Shown one piece after another: positions 1-7,734 of a stretch of 64,000 bases of DNA (position 1 is the first letter of the stretch; every line of letters begins with the position of its first letter). The translations under genes and the position numbers were made by a program. This stretch comes from Hyphomicrobiales bacterium. Its GTDB lineage: Bacteria; Pseudomonadota; Alphaproteobacteria; Rhodospirillales; JACKKN01. The stretch covers positions 62,001 through 126,000 of the forward strand of contig JACKKN010000008.1 of NCBI GenBank assembly GCA_024236415.1, in the 5' to 3' direction. A model generated the notes under the pieces. That model ran no database searches and was not told the DNA's origin. It saw nothing but the letters and a program-made list of their open reading frames with translations.

Positions 1-2001
1 TTCGGCGTCGCCATCGGCGTGTCGGCGACCATGGTGTTCCTGTTCGTCCTGTTCGGCGCCCTGCTGGAGCGGGCCGGCGCCGGCAACTACTTCATCCGCG
101 TCGCCTTCGCCCTGATGGGCCACATGCGCGGCGGGCCGGCCAAGGCGGCGGTGGTCAGCTCGGCCATGACCGGCATGATCTCGGGCTCGTCCATCGCCAA
201 CGTGGTGACCACGGGCACCTTCACCATCCCGCTGATGAAGCGGGTCGGCTTCCCGGCCGAGAAGGCCGGCGCCGTCGAGGTGGCGTCCTCGACCAACGGC
301 CAGCTGACCCCGCCGATCATGGGCGCCGCCGCCTTCCTGATGGTGGAGTACGTGGGCATCTCGTACGTCGAGGTCATCAAGCACGCCTTCCTGCCGGCGG
401 TGATCTCGTACATCGCCCTGGTCTACATCGTCCACCTGGAGGCCATGAAGGCCGACATGCAGGGCCTGCCGCGGGTCCACCGCATGGACCTGAAGGCCAA
501 GCTGATCGGGGTGCTGAGCGTGATCATCCTGCTCGGCTTCCTGGTCTGGGTGCTGCCGCCGGCGGTCGAGCTGCTCAAGCACCTGGCCGGCGACTTCACC
601 GGCTGGGCCGCCGCCGTGATCCTGGCCTTGGCCTATGTGGCGCTGCTGTTCTACGCCTCGCGCTTCCCCGACCTGGACACCAGCCACGAGATCACCGAGC
701 TGCCGCCCGTGGGGCCCACGGTCAAGGTCGGCCTGCACTTCCTGCTGCCGGTGGTGGTGCTGGTCTGGCTGCTGACCGTCGAGCGCCTGTCGCCCGGCAC
801 CTCGGCCTTCTGGGCCACCGTCTTCATGGCCTTCGTGACGGTGACGCAGAAGCCGCTGATCTCGCTGTTCCGCGGCCACACCCGCGAGGAGTCGGCCAAG
901 ATCCACGAGGGCGTGGTCGACCTGCTGGAAGGCTTCGTCGCCGGCGCCCGCAACATGATCGGCATCGGCGTCGCCACCGCCGCCGCCGGCATCATCGTCG
1001 GCACCGTGACCCTGACCGGCATCGGCCAGGTGATGACCGAGTTCATCGAGTTCGTGTCGGCCGGCAACATCCTGCTGATGCTGCTGTTTACCGCGGCCAT
1101 CAGCCTGATCCTGGGCATGGGCCTGCCGACCACGGCCAACTACATCGTCGTCTCCAGCCTGATGGCGCCGGTGATCGTGACCCTGGGCTCGGACGCCGGG
1201 CTGGTGATCCCGCTGATCGCGGCGCACATGTTCGTGTTCTACTTCGGCATCCTGGCCGACGACACGCCGCCGGTGGGGCTGGCGGCCTTCGCCGCCGCCG
1301 CCATCTCCAAGGGCGACCCCATCAGGACCGGCCTGCAGGGCTTCGCCTACGACATCCGCACGGCGATCCTGCCGTTCCTGTTCGTGTTCAACACCGAGCT
1401 GCTGATGATCGGCATCGGCAGCTGGTTCCACCTGGTGATCGTGGTGGCCGCGGCGGTGGTGGCGATGATGGTGTTCGCCGCCGCCACCCAGCACTTCTTC
1501 CTGGTCAAGAACCGCATCTGGGAGACCGTGGCCCTGCTGCTGGTGGCCTTCACCCTGTTCCGGCCCGGGTTCTGGATGGACATGATCTATCCGCCGCTCG
1601 AGGTGCTGCCGGCGGCCCAGGTCTACGAGGTCGCCCAGCGCCTGCCCGAGAACGCCCGCATCCGGGTCGCCATCAAGGGCATCGATTTCGACGAGCAGAA
1701 GGTGGACAAGGTGGTGCCGCTGCCCCTGGGCGCGCCCGGCGCCGGGGCCGACCGCCTGTCCGAGGCCGGCCTGACCCTGCGCCAGGAGGACGGGCGCATG
1801 GTGATCGACGCCGTCGGCTTCGGCACCCCGGCCGAGAAGCAGGGCCTGGCCGACCTGGACACCGGCGAGGTGTCGGGGGTGTACGTGGACGCCGACGTGC
1901 CGGCCAAGCAGCTCATGTACATCCCGGCCCTGGCCCTGCTGGGGCTGATCATCGTGCTGCAGCGCGGGCGGCGGCGCCAGCCGGCGCCGGCCGTGGCCTA
2001 G
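1..2001 (+). CDS. TRAP transporter fused permease (DctQM, 4TM/12TM type), 5'-truncated by window edge
   Basis: Membrane permease of a tripartite ATP-independent periplasmic transporter, which moves organic acids or related solutes using an ion gradient and a periplasmic binding protein. The reading frame is open from base 1, so the true start lies upstream; about 666 residues are visible. The segment is almost wholly hydrophobic, with many membrane helices and the TRAP large-subunit signatures (the GMISGSSIANVVTTG stretch near the start and the GMGLPTTANYIV stretch in the middle). The last ~130 residues form a soluble segment (DUF3394-like) followed by a final helix and a basic tail. It ends 13 bases before a UspA gene, a pairing seen with other TRAP systems such as TeaD. 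The substrate cannot be told from this sequence. Confidence 0.93.
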   Translation, partial: FGVAIGVSATMVFLFVLFGALLERAGAGNYFIRVAFALMGHMRGGPAKAAVVSSAMTGMISGSSIANVVTTGTFTIPLMKRVGFPAEKAGAVEVASSTNGQLTPPIMGAAAFLMVEYVGISYVEVIKHAFLPAVISYIALVYIVHLEAMKADMQGLPRVHRMDLKAKLIGVLSVIILLGFLVWVLPPAVELLKHLAGDFTGWAAAVILALAYVALLFYASRFPDLDTSHEITELPPVGPTVKVGLHFLLPVVVLVWLLTVERLSPGTSAFWATVFMAFVTVTQKPLISLFRGHTREESAKIHEGVVDLLEGFVAGARNMIGIGVATAAAGIIVGTVTLTGIGQVMTEFIEFVSAGNILLMLLFTAAISLILGMGLPTTANYIVVSSLMAPVIVTLGSDAGLVIPLIAAHMFVFYFGILADDTPPVGLAAFAAAAISKGDPIRTGLQGFAYDIRTAILPFLFVFNTELLMIGIGSWFHLVIVVAAAVVAMMVFAAATQHFFLVKNRIWETVALLLVAFTLFRPGFWMDMIYPPLEVLPAAQVYEVAQRLPENARIRVAIKGIDFDEQKVDKVVPLPLGAPGAGADRLSEAGLTLRQEDGRMVIDAVGFGTPAEKQGLADLDTGEVSGVYVDADVPAKQLMYIPALALLGLIIVLQRGRRRQPAPAVA

Positions 2002-2014
2002 GAGGGAACCCGCC

Positions 2015-2443
2015 ATGTACAAGGAAATCCTGCTCGCCGTCGACCTGCAGCACGACAGCTCGTGGACCCGGGCCCTGCCCGTCGCCGTGGACCTGTGCCG
2101 CAGCGGCGGCGCCCGCCTGCACGTGATGACCGTGGTGCCCGACTTCGGCATGAGCATCGTCGGCCAGTTCTTCCCCAAGGGCTACGAGGAGGAACTGTCC
2201 AGGCGCGCCATGGCCGAGCTGCACGAGTTCGTGAAAAACCACGTGCCCGACGACGTCAAGGTCCAGCACGTGGTCAGCGACGGCACCGTCTACGAGGCGA
2301 TCCTGAACATCGCCCGCAAGGTGGGCGCCGACCTGATCGTGGTCGCCGCCCACCGGCCCGAGCTGAAGGACTACCTGCTGGGCCCCAACGCCGCCCGCGT
2401 GGTGCGCCACGCCGACTGCTCGGTGCTGGTGGTGCGCGAGTAG
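2015..2443 (+). CDS. Universal stress protein UspA family, TRAP-associated
   Basis: Small cytoplasmic nucleotide-binding protein of 142 residues. It begins with the family's YKEILLAVDL strand and ends with the usual ATP-loop and strand region (DLIVVAAHRP, then GPNAARVVRHADCSVLVVRE). A strong ribosome site (AGGAGG) precedes the ATG. The gene lies 13 bases downstream of the TRAP permease and is surely cotranscribed; by analogy with TeaD it may regulate transport in response to ATP. The role is inferred from family and context only. Confidence 0.93.
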   Translation: MYKEILLAVDLQHDSSWTRALPVAVDLCRSGGARLHVMTVVPDFGMSIVGQFFPKGYEEELSRRAMAELHEFVKNHVPDDVKVQHVVSDGTVYEAILNIARKVGADLIVVAAHRPELKDYLLGPNAARVVRHADCSVLVVRE

Positions 2444-2473
2444 GCCCCTGCCGGTTACGATCCGCTTGTGTTG

Positions 2474-2617
2474 TCGTTCCCGCGCAGGCGGGAACCCATT
2501 CCGTCGCCTTCACGGCCAGGGGCAGTGGTGCTGACTGGCCATCAATCCGGCTCGTGTGTGCGGATGCCCGGTCTCCTGAAACCTTGGCGGAATGGGCTCC
2601 CGCCTGCGCGGGAGCGA
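2474..2617. repeat. Inverted pair of ~27-bp palindromic repeats (REP/BIME-like)
   Basis: Two copies of one palindromic unit face each other about 90 bases apart. Copy 1 has an 8-bp stem GTTCCCGC / GCGGGAAC (2476-2495, loop GCAG). Copy 2 has GCTCCCGC / GCGGGAGC (2596-2615, loop CTGC). The reverse complement of copy 2 matches copy 1 apart from two compensating stem changes. The pair sits between the convergent uspA and transglutaminase genes, where such hairpins may also stop transcription from both sides. Confidence 0.8.
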
Positions 2618-2642
2618 CGGGTATTTCAGGCGGAAGGGCGGA

Positions 2643-3314
2643 TCAGACCTCCGCCGCCTCGGCGGTGAAGTCGCCGCCGGCGCCGCGGGTGCCGTCGCCG
2701 AACAGGTCCCTGTAGCGTTCGCGGAAGTCGGCGACGATCTCGTCCACCGGCACGTCGGCGTAGACGCCGCGCTGGGCCTTGTACTCCATGTGCCGGTTGC
2801 CGGCGTGGTCGAATTCCTGCAGCAGGGAGTCGGCGCGGCCGTCGAACTCCAGGGTCTTGACCCCGAAGGTCTCGCACAGGGTGCGGTTGAAGGCCGGCGT
2901 CGCCTTGGCCCAGCGGCCGTCCAGGAAGATGTCGGTGTAGCCGTGCCAGGTGAACAGGTCGGTGCCCATCAGCTTGCGCAGGCGCGGCGTGCACAGGTGG
3001 TTGCGCACGTCGGCGTAGCCGACCCGGGCCGGGATGCCCACGGCCCGGCAGGCGGCGGCCAGCAGCGAGGCCTTGCCGACGCAGAACCCGCGCCCGGCGG
3101 CCAGCACCGAGCTGGCGCGGTAGGTGGCGTCCTGGCCGTAGGCCACGTACAGGTCATACAGCACGTCGTCGCGCACGGCGTAATACAGCCGCACCGCCCG
3201 CTCCACGTCGGTGCCGCCGTCGCCGGCCACCTGCTGGGCGTAGGCCACCACGTCGGGGTGGTCGCTGTCGATGTAGGTGCCGGGTTTCAGGTAGTCCTGC
3301 AGGTCGTCCGCCAC
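2643..3314 (-). CDS. Transglutaminase-like cysteine protease domain protein
   Basis: A 223-residue soluble protein of the transglutaminase-like superfamily, mostly proteases or amidases in bacteria. The catalytic triad is visible: Cys in GRGFCVGKA (about residue 92), His in TWHGYTDIFL and Asp in the following FLDGRWAKATPAFN stretch. No signal peptide is seen. A GTG start at 3314 is favoured by a GAGGAG ribosome site eight bases upstream. It is transcribed alone, convergent with uspA. The target substrate is unknown. Confidence 0.85.
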   Translation of the reverse strand: MADDLQDYLKPGTYIDSDHPDVVAYAQQVAGDGGTDVERAVRLYYAVRDDVLYDLYVAYGQDATYRASSVLAAGRGFCVGKASLLAAACRAVGIPARVGYADVRNHLCTPRLRKLMGTDLFTWHGYTDIFLDGRWAKATPAFNRTLCETFGVKTLEFDGRADSLLQEFDHAGNRHMEYKAQRGVYADVPVDEIVADFRERYRDLFGDGTRGAGGDFTAEAAEV

Positions 3315-3366
3315 GGGCTTGCTCCTCGGTTGCCGCGGCGATGGTAGTGGATCGGGGGTGGGTGTG

Positions 3367-3378
3367 GCAACATGTTGC
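3367..3378. promoter_or_regulatory. Perfect 12-bp palindrome in divergent promoter region
   Basis: GCAACATGTTGC is a perfect palindrome in the 132-base gap between the divergent transglutaminase gene and the small hypothetical gene. Its symmetry and position suit a dimeric repressor site, but no regulator can be named and no clear -10/-35 elements are seen. Confidence 0.3.
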
Positions 3379-3446
3379 GATAACTGCGCGGGCGACAGGC
3401 CCGCCCCGCCCGTCTATGCTGGCCGCCGCGGACGGAGGGTTCCCCC

Positions 3447-3821
3447 ATGACCAGCGACAACGGCGGCGAGCACGGCGGCGGCACGGCCGACGAGGCCCTG
3501 ATCGGCCACATGACGGCCCTGGAAAGCAACCTGAAGACCATCGCCGACGACCTGCGCGCCCTGGGCGAGCAGGCCGGTGGCCGGGTACGCGAGATCGAGA
3601 ACCTGGCCACCCACGTATTGGCCATCGAGGCGGTGCTGGCGGCGCTGCTGAAACGCCACCCCGTGGACCCCGGCGATGTGGACGCCGAGGTCCGCCGCGC
3701 CACCGCCGAACTGTCCGGCGACCCCGACGGCAGCCCCCAGGTCCGCGCCGTGGCCCGCGGGCTGGCGCGAGGCGCGGCGGGGCAGGAAGGAGATGGCGGG
3801 GATGGCGACCCGGGGGCGTAG
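3447..3821 (+). CDS. Hypothetical protein, helical
   Basis: A 124-residue unrecognised protein. The middle (about residues 20-75) is predicted helical with heptad-like hydrophobic spacing; the first 17 residues and the tail are Gly/Asp-rich and probably disordered. It has no signal peptide or membrane segment. The ATG follows a GGAGGG ribosome site. It converges on the truncated HEPN remnant. It could be a small coiled-coil protein; no function can be assigned. Confidence 0.6.
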   Translation: MTSDNGGEHGGGTADEALIGHMTALESNLKTIADDLRALGEQAGGRVREIENLATHVLAIEAVLAALLKRHPVDPGDVDAEVRRATAELSGDPDGSPQVRAVARGLARGAAGQEGDGGDGDPGA

Positions 3822-3841
3822 GCACAGGTGCTGGGCGCCCG

Positions 3842-3916
3842 CTACTCCGGCGATCCGTAATCCGCCGCCGCTTGGTGAATGTGGTCCAGGAAGTCGGTCA
3901 GGCGGTTTGCGGTCAT
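3842..3916 (-). pseudogene. HEPN-domain toxin/antitoxin partner, truncated to 24 codons
   Basis: The ATG at 3916 overlaps the stop of the MNT nucleotidyltransferase (ATGA), exactly as in two-gene MNT/HEPN modules. The frame reads MTANRLTDFLDHIHQAAADY and stops at a TAG after 24 residues. This opening resembles the start of DUF86-type HEPN proteins (RL-x-D-[FY]-L-x-H-I), which are normally 110-120 residues. No continuation is visible downstream, where the convergent hypothetical gene begins. It is read as the 5' stub of a deleted HEPN gene. Confidence 0.6.
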
Positions 3917-4203
3917 ACGGGGCGCGCTTCGCCCAGCACGCGGGCACGGACTTTGGCCGGCAGGTCGCCGGGGGTCAGCAGGTCGACGGGAACCCCCAGC
4001 AGGTCTTCCAGATCGGCGTGCAGACCGCCCAGGTCGAACAGCGTGGCGCCGGGCAGGGGGTCCACCAGGATGTCCAGGTCGCTGCCGTCACGGTCGGTTC
4101 CATGCACCACGGACCCGAACACCCGGGGATTGACGGCCCGGAACTGGGCCATCATTTCACGAATGGCCGTCCGGTGTCGGTCCAGCGCGGTGGATGGCTT
4201 CAT
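3913..4203 (-). CDS. MNT-type minimal nucleotidyltransferase (MntA-like antitoxin)
   Basis: A 96-residue minimal nucleotidyltransferase. The catalytic signature GSVVHGTDRDGSDLDILVD is complete (GS followed by DxD), so it is probably active. MNT proteins usually pair with a HEPN RNase toxin, which they can neutralise by AMPylation. Here the partner reading frame starts in the classic overlap but stops after 24 codons, leaving an orphan antitoxin. The gene lies next to a ParDE module, suggesting a spot where small addiction modules have accumulated. Confidence 0.85.
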   Translation of the reverse strand: MKPSTALDRHRTAIREMMAQFRAVNPRVFGSVVHGTDRDGSDLDILVDPLPGATLFDLGGLHADLEDLLGVPVDLLTPGDLPAKVRARVLGEARPV

Positions 4204-4303
4204 GATCTTTCTCCTCGACGGGTAGGTGGCCGCGACAAGGAATGCTTGTTGGCAGACATGGCATAGGGCCGCGCCAGATCAAATGGTCGGCCCACGCCGC
4301 CGA

Positions 4304-4639
4304 TCATATCGGCTTCTTGCCAAGGTCCCTCAGGATGCCGTCCAGGTCGCGGGCGCCGTGGATGAAATCGATGACCTGGATCGCGACGTCCGTTTCCCGG
4401 TAGACGATGAAGTGGCCGCCCTCGCGGACGTAGAGGAGGCCGGCGGCGGCGGTCAGTCCCGGCGCCAGCAGACTGCATGACCGGCCCCGGGGCGGATCAC
4501 CAGCGGCGAGGGCGTTCAGGCGGCGGATGAGCTGGCCTTCGTACTTGCTGGCCTGGGCGGGGCCGAAATGGTCGATGGTCCAGGCGGCGATGTCCTCAAG
4601 TCGGCTGGCGGCACGCCGGGTCAGCCGGACGGATTTCAC
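4304..4639 (-). CDS. parE: ParE/RelE-family toxin
   Basis: A 111-residue toxin of the ParE branch of the RelE/ParE superfamily, which poisons DNA gyrase in studied members. Visible family features are the N-terminal LTRRAASRLEDIAAWTIDHFG helix pair and the C-terminal strand with YRETDVAIQVIDFIHGARD. Its ATG overlaps the stop of the upstream antitoxin by four bases, the standard antitoxin-first order, so the two are cotranslated. The module follows the formate dehydrogenase genes on the same strand. Confidence 0.85.
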   Translation of the reverse strand: MKSVRLTRRAASRLEDIAAWTIDHFGPAQASKYEGQLIRRLNALAAGDPPRGRSCSLLAPGLTAAAGLLYVREGGHFIVYRETDVAIQVIDFIHGARDLDGILRDLGKKPI

Positions 4640-4911
4640 CCGGCGCGGGAGGCGCGCGCGCGTTCGAAGGCGCGGGCCACGGCCTCGGCGGCGTCACCTT
4701 CGGCAAAGTCGCCGGTGTCGGCCTGGGCAAGGCCCTCCAGGACGCCGGCGCGGATGTCTTCAAGTTCCGCCTTGCGCCGCTCGACTTCATCCGCCAGTAG
4801 GCGAAGTCCCGCGCGCATGACCTCGCTGGCGCTCTTGTAGCGGCCGGAGTCCAACAGGTCCGCCACGAAGGCGTCCTGCTGGTCGGTCAAGGCGATGTTG
4901 CGGGTCGGCAT
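4636..4911 (-). CDS. parD: ParD-family antitoxin
   Basis: A 91-residue ribbon-helix-helix antitoxin. The N-terminal ~45 residues (RNIALTDQQDAFVADLLDSG, then the YKSASEVMRAGLRLL stretch) form the DNA-binding dimer domain that autoregulates the operon; the acidic C-terminal half would wrap the toxin. The ATG at 4911 was chosen because the conserved ParD sequence begins there; an upstream in-frame start at 4962 would add 17 unconserved residues. The stop overlaps the parE start. Confidence 0.87.
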   Translation of the reverse strand: MPTRNIALTDQQDAFVADLLDSGRYKSASEVMRAGLRLLADEVERRKAELEDIRAGVLEGLAQADTGDFAEGDAAEAVARAFERARASRAG

Positions 4912-4986
4912 GGACGGATCACCGTTTGTTGGATTCGGTGATGACTCTAACCCGATTGGCAAAAATTGACAATCGTCCCGCCGCCC

Positions 4987-7734
4987 CTACGCCGCCTCCA
5001 CCTTGACCGCGCAGAACTTGAACTCGGGGATCTTGCCGAAGGGGTCCAGCTTGGGGTTGGTCAGCAGGTTGGCCGCCGCCTCGTGGAAGCAGAAGGGGAT
5101 GAACACCATGCCGTCGGGCACGTCGCGGTCGGCGCGGGCGGCCAGCTCGACCGTGCCGCGGCGGCTGGTCACCCGCACCCGCCGGCCCGGCTCCAGGCCG
5201 AGCGCCGCCATCTGGCGCGGGTTGACCCCCACCACGGGTTGGGATTCGAGAGAATTGAGAACCCCGGCGCGGCGCGTCATGGCGCCCGTGTGCCAGTGTT
5301 CCAGCATGCGCCCGGTGGTCAGCACGATGGGGTAGTCGGCGTCGGGCAACTCGTCGGGCGGGATCAGGTCGGCGGGCACCACCTTGGCCCGGCCGGAGGG
5401 GGTGGGGTAGCCGTCGCCGAAGATGATGACCTGGCCCGGGGCGTCCTCGTCGGCGCAGGGGTAGGTGACGGCGCCTTCGCGCTCCAGACGGGTCCAGGTG
5501 ATGCCGGCGATGGAGGTCATGGTCTTCTTCATCTCGGCGAACACGTCGCGGGGGTGGGCGTAGGTCCAGCCCAGGCCCAGGCGGTTGGCGATCTGCTGGA
5601 TGATCCACCAGTCCTGGCGCGCGTCGCCGGGCGGGTCGACGGCCGGGCGGGCGAGTTGCACCTGCCGGTTGGTGTTGGTGAAGGTGCCCGTCTTCTCGGG
5701 GAAGGCCGAGGCCGGCAGCACCACGTCGGCCAGGGCCGCCGTCTCGGTCAGGAAGATGTCCTGCACCACCAGGTGTTCGAGCTTGGCCAGGGCCGCGCGG
5801 GCGTGGTGGGCGTCGGGGTCCGACATGGCCGGGTTCTCGCCCATGACGTAGAGCCCCTTGATCACGTCGTCGTGGACCGCGTCCATGATCTCGACCACGG
5901 TCAGGCCCTTTTCGGGGTCCAGCTCGACCCCCCACAGGTCCTCGTAGACCTTGCGGACGGCCGGGTCCTCCACCGACTTGTAGTCGGGGTAGACCATGGG
6001 GATCAGGCCCACGTCGGAGGCCCCCTGCACGTTGTTCTGCCCGCGCAGGGGGTGCAGGCCCGTGCCCGGCCGCCCCACCTGGCCCGTCACCATGGCCAGG
6101 GCGATCAGGCAGCGCGCGTTGTCGGTGCCGTGCACGTGCTGGCTGACCCCCATGCCCCAGAAGATGATGGCCCGCTGGGCGGTGGCGTATTTGCGGGCCA
6201 CGGTGCGGATGGTGTCGGCGTCGATGCCGCACACGGCGGCCATCTTCTCGGGCGCGAAGTCGGCCACCTTGGCCTTCAGGTCCTCGAACCCGTCGACCCG
6301 GGCCTGCACGTACTGGGTGTCCACCAGGCCCTCGGCGACGATCACGTGCAGCATGGCGTTCAGCAGCGCGACGTCGGTGCCCGGCTTGAACTGCAGCATG
6401 TGGGTGGCGTGGCGGGTCAGGCCCTGGCCGCGGGGGTCCATGACGATCAGCGTCTTGCCGGCCTTGGCCGCGTTCTTGATGAAGGTGGCGGCCACCGGAT
6501 GGTTCTGCGCCGGGCGGGCGCCGATGACGATGATTACGTCCGACTCGGTGGCGGCGTTGAAGGGCGCCGAGACGGCGCCCGAGCCGATGCCCTCCATCAG
6601 CGCCGCCACCGACGAGGCGTGGCACAGCCGCGTGCAGTGGTCGACGTTGTTGGAGCCGAAGCCGGCGCGCACCAGCTTCTGCACCAGGTAGGCCTCCTCG
6701 TTCGATCCCTTGGCCGAGCCGAACCCGGCCAGGGCGCGGCGGCCGTCGCGGTCCTTGATGGTGCGCAGGCCGGCGGCGGCGCGGTCCAGCGCCTCGTCCC
6801 AGGTGGCCTCGCGGAAGTGGGTCAGGGGGTTGCCCGGGTCGGGCGGCGCCGCCGGATCCTTGGCCGCGCCGTCGCGGCGCACCAGGGGCACGGTCAGGCG
6901 GTGCGGATGGTGCACATAGTCGAAGCCGAAGCGGCCCTTGACGCAAAGCCGGCTCTCATTGGCCGGGCCGGGGCGGCCCTCGACGGCCACCAGGCGGTCG
7001 CCCTTGACCTGGAAGGTGAGCTGGCAGCCGACCCCGCAATAGGGGCAGACCGAGTCCACGGCGCGGTCGGGGTTCCCGGTGTGGCGGCCGGCGCCGTCCA
7101 CCAGGGTCGCCGGCATCAGGGCGCCGGTGGGGCAGGCCTGCACGCATTCGCCGCAGGCGACGCAGGTGCTGTCGCCCATGGGGTCGCCCTGGTCGAACAC
7201 GATGCGGGCCTGGGCGCCACGCCCGGCCATGCCGATCACGTCGTTGACCTGGACCTCGCGGCAGGCGCGGACGCAGAGGTTGCAGTGCACGCAGGCGTCC
7301 AGTTGCACGGCCATGGCCGGGTGGCTGCGGTCCGCCGCCGGCGCCGGACGGGCGGGGAAGCGGCTGGCCGCGAGCCCCGCCCTGCCGGCCCAGTGCCAGA
7401 ACAGCGAGTCCGGGTCGTGGGCGTCGGCGCGCGCCGGCTGGTCGGCCAGCAGCAGTTCCAGCACCATGCGCCGCGCCGCATCGGCCCGGGCGCTGTCGGT
7501 GCGGACCACCATGCCGGGGGTCACCTGGCGGCGGCAGCTGGGCGCCAGCACGCGCTCGCCCTCCACCTCGACCATGCAGGCGCGGCAGTTGCCGTCGGGG
7601 CGGTAGCCCGGGGCGTCGCGGTGGCACAGGTGGGGGATAACCCGGCCGTGGCGCTTGGCCACCTGCCAGATGGTTTCGCCCGGCGCCGCCGCGACCTCCT
7701 CGCCGTCCAGGGTGAAGACCAGAACCTCGCTCAT
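4987..7734 (-). CDS. fdsA: NAD-dependent formate dehydrogenase, molybdenum alpha subunit
   Basis: The 915-residue catalytic subunit oxidises formate to CO2 at a bis-MGD molybdenum or tungsten centre and passes electrons to the FMN/NAD subunit. Iron-sulfur ligands are visible in order: a [2Fe-2S] domain (C37, C50, C53, C67), two ferredoxin-type clusters (C148/151/154/158 and C191/194/197/201), then the CPYCGVGC motif (C230/233/237 with C264). The metal ligand is Cys371 in RLCHASS, where selenocysteine sits in E. coli FdhF. Its start overlaps the stop of fdsGB by four bases. The usual fdsC (FdhD) and fdsD genes do not follow; parDE does. Confidence 0.96.
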   Translation of the reverse strand: MSEVLVFTLDGEEVAAAPGETIWQVAKRHGRVIPHLCHRDAPGYRPDGNCRACMVEVEGERVLAPSCRRQVTPGMVVRTDSARADAARRMVLELLLADQPARADAHDPDSLFWHWAGRAGLAASRFPARPAPAADRSHPAMAVQLDACVHCNLCVRACREVQVNDVIGMAGRGAQARIVFDQGDPMGDSTCVACGECVQACPTGALMPATLVDGAGRHTGNPDRAVDSVCPYCGVGCQLTFQVKGDRLVAVEGRPGPANESRLCVKGRFGFDYVHHPHRLTVPLVRRDGAAKDPAAPPDPGNPLTHFREATWDEALDRAAAGLRTIKDRDGRRALAGFGSAKGSNEEAYLVQKLVRAGFGSNNVDHCTRLCHASSVAALMEGIGSGAVSAPFNAATESDVIIVIGARPAQNHPVAATFIKNAAKAGKTLIVMDPRGQGLTRHATHMLQFKPGTDVALLNAMLHVIVAEGLVDTQYVQARVDGFEDLKAKVADFAPEKMAAVCGIDADTIRTVARKYATAQRAIIFWGMGVSQHVHGTDNARCLIALAMVTGQVGRPGTGLHPLRGQNNVQGASDVGLIPMVYPDYKSVEDPAVRKVYEDLWGVELDPEKGLTVVEIMDAVHDDVIKGLYVMGENPAMSDPDAHHARAALAKLEHLVVQDIFLTETAALADVVLPASAFPEKTGTFTNTNRQVQLARPAVDPPGDARQDWWIIQQIANRLGLGWTYAHPRDVFAEMKKTMTSIAGITWTRLEREGAVTYPCADEDAPGQVIIFGDGYPTPSGRAKVVPADLIPPDELPDADYPIVLTTGRMLEHWHTGAMTRRAGVLNSLESQPVVGVNPRQMAALGLEPGRRVRVTSRRGTVELAARADRDVPDGMVFIPFCFHEAAANLLTNPKLDPFGKIPEFKFCAVKVEAA

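Noticed and set aside
2474..2617. A CRISPR array
   Set aside because: There are only two copies, in opposite orientation and each self-palindromic; there are no regular spacers or cas genes.
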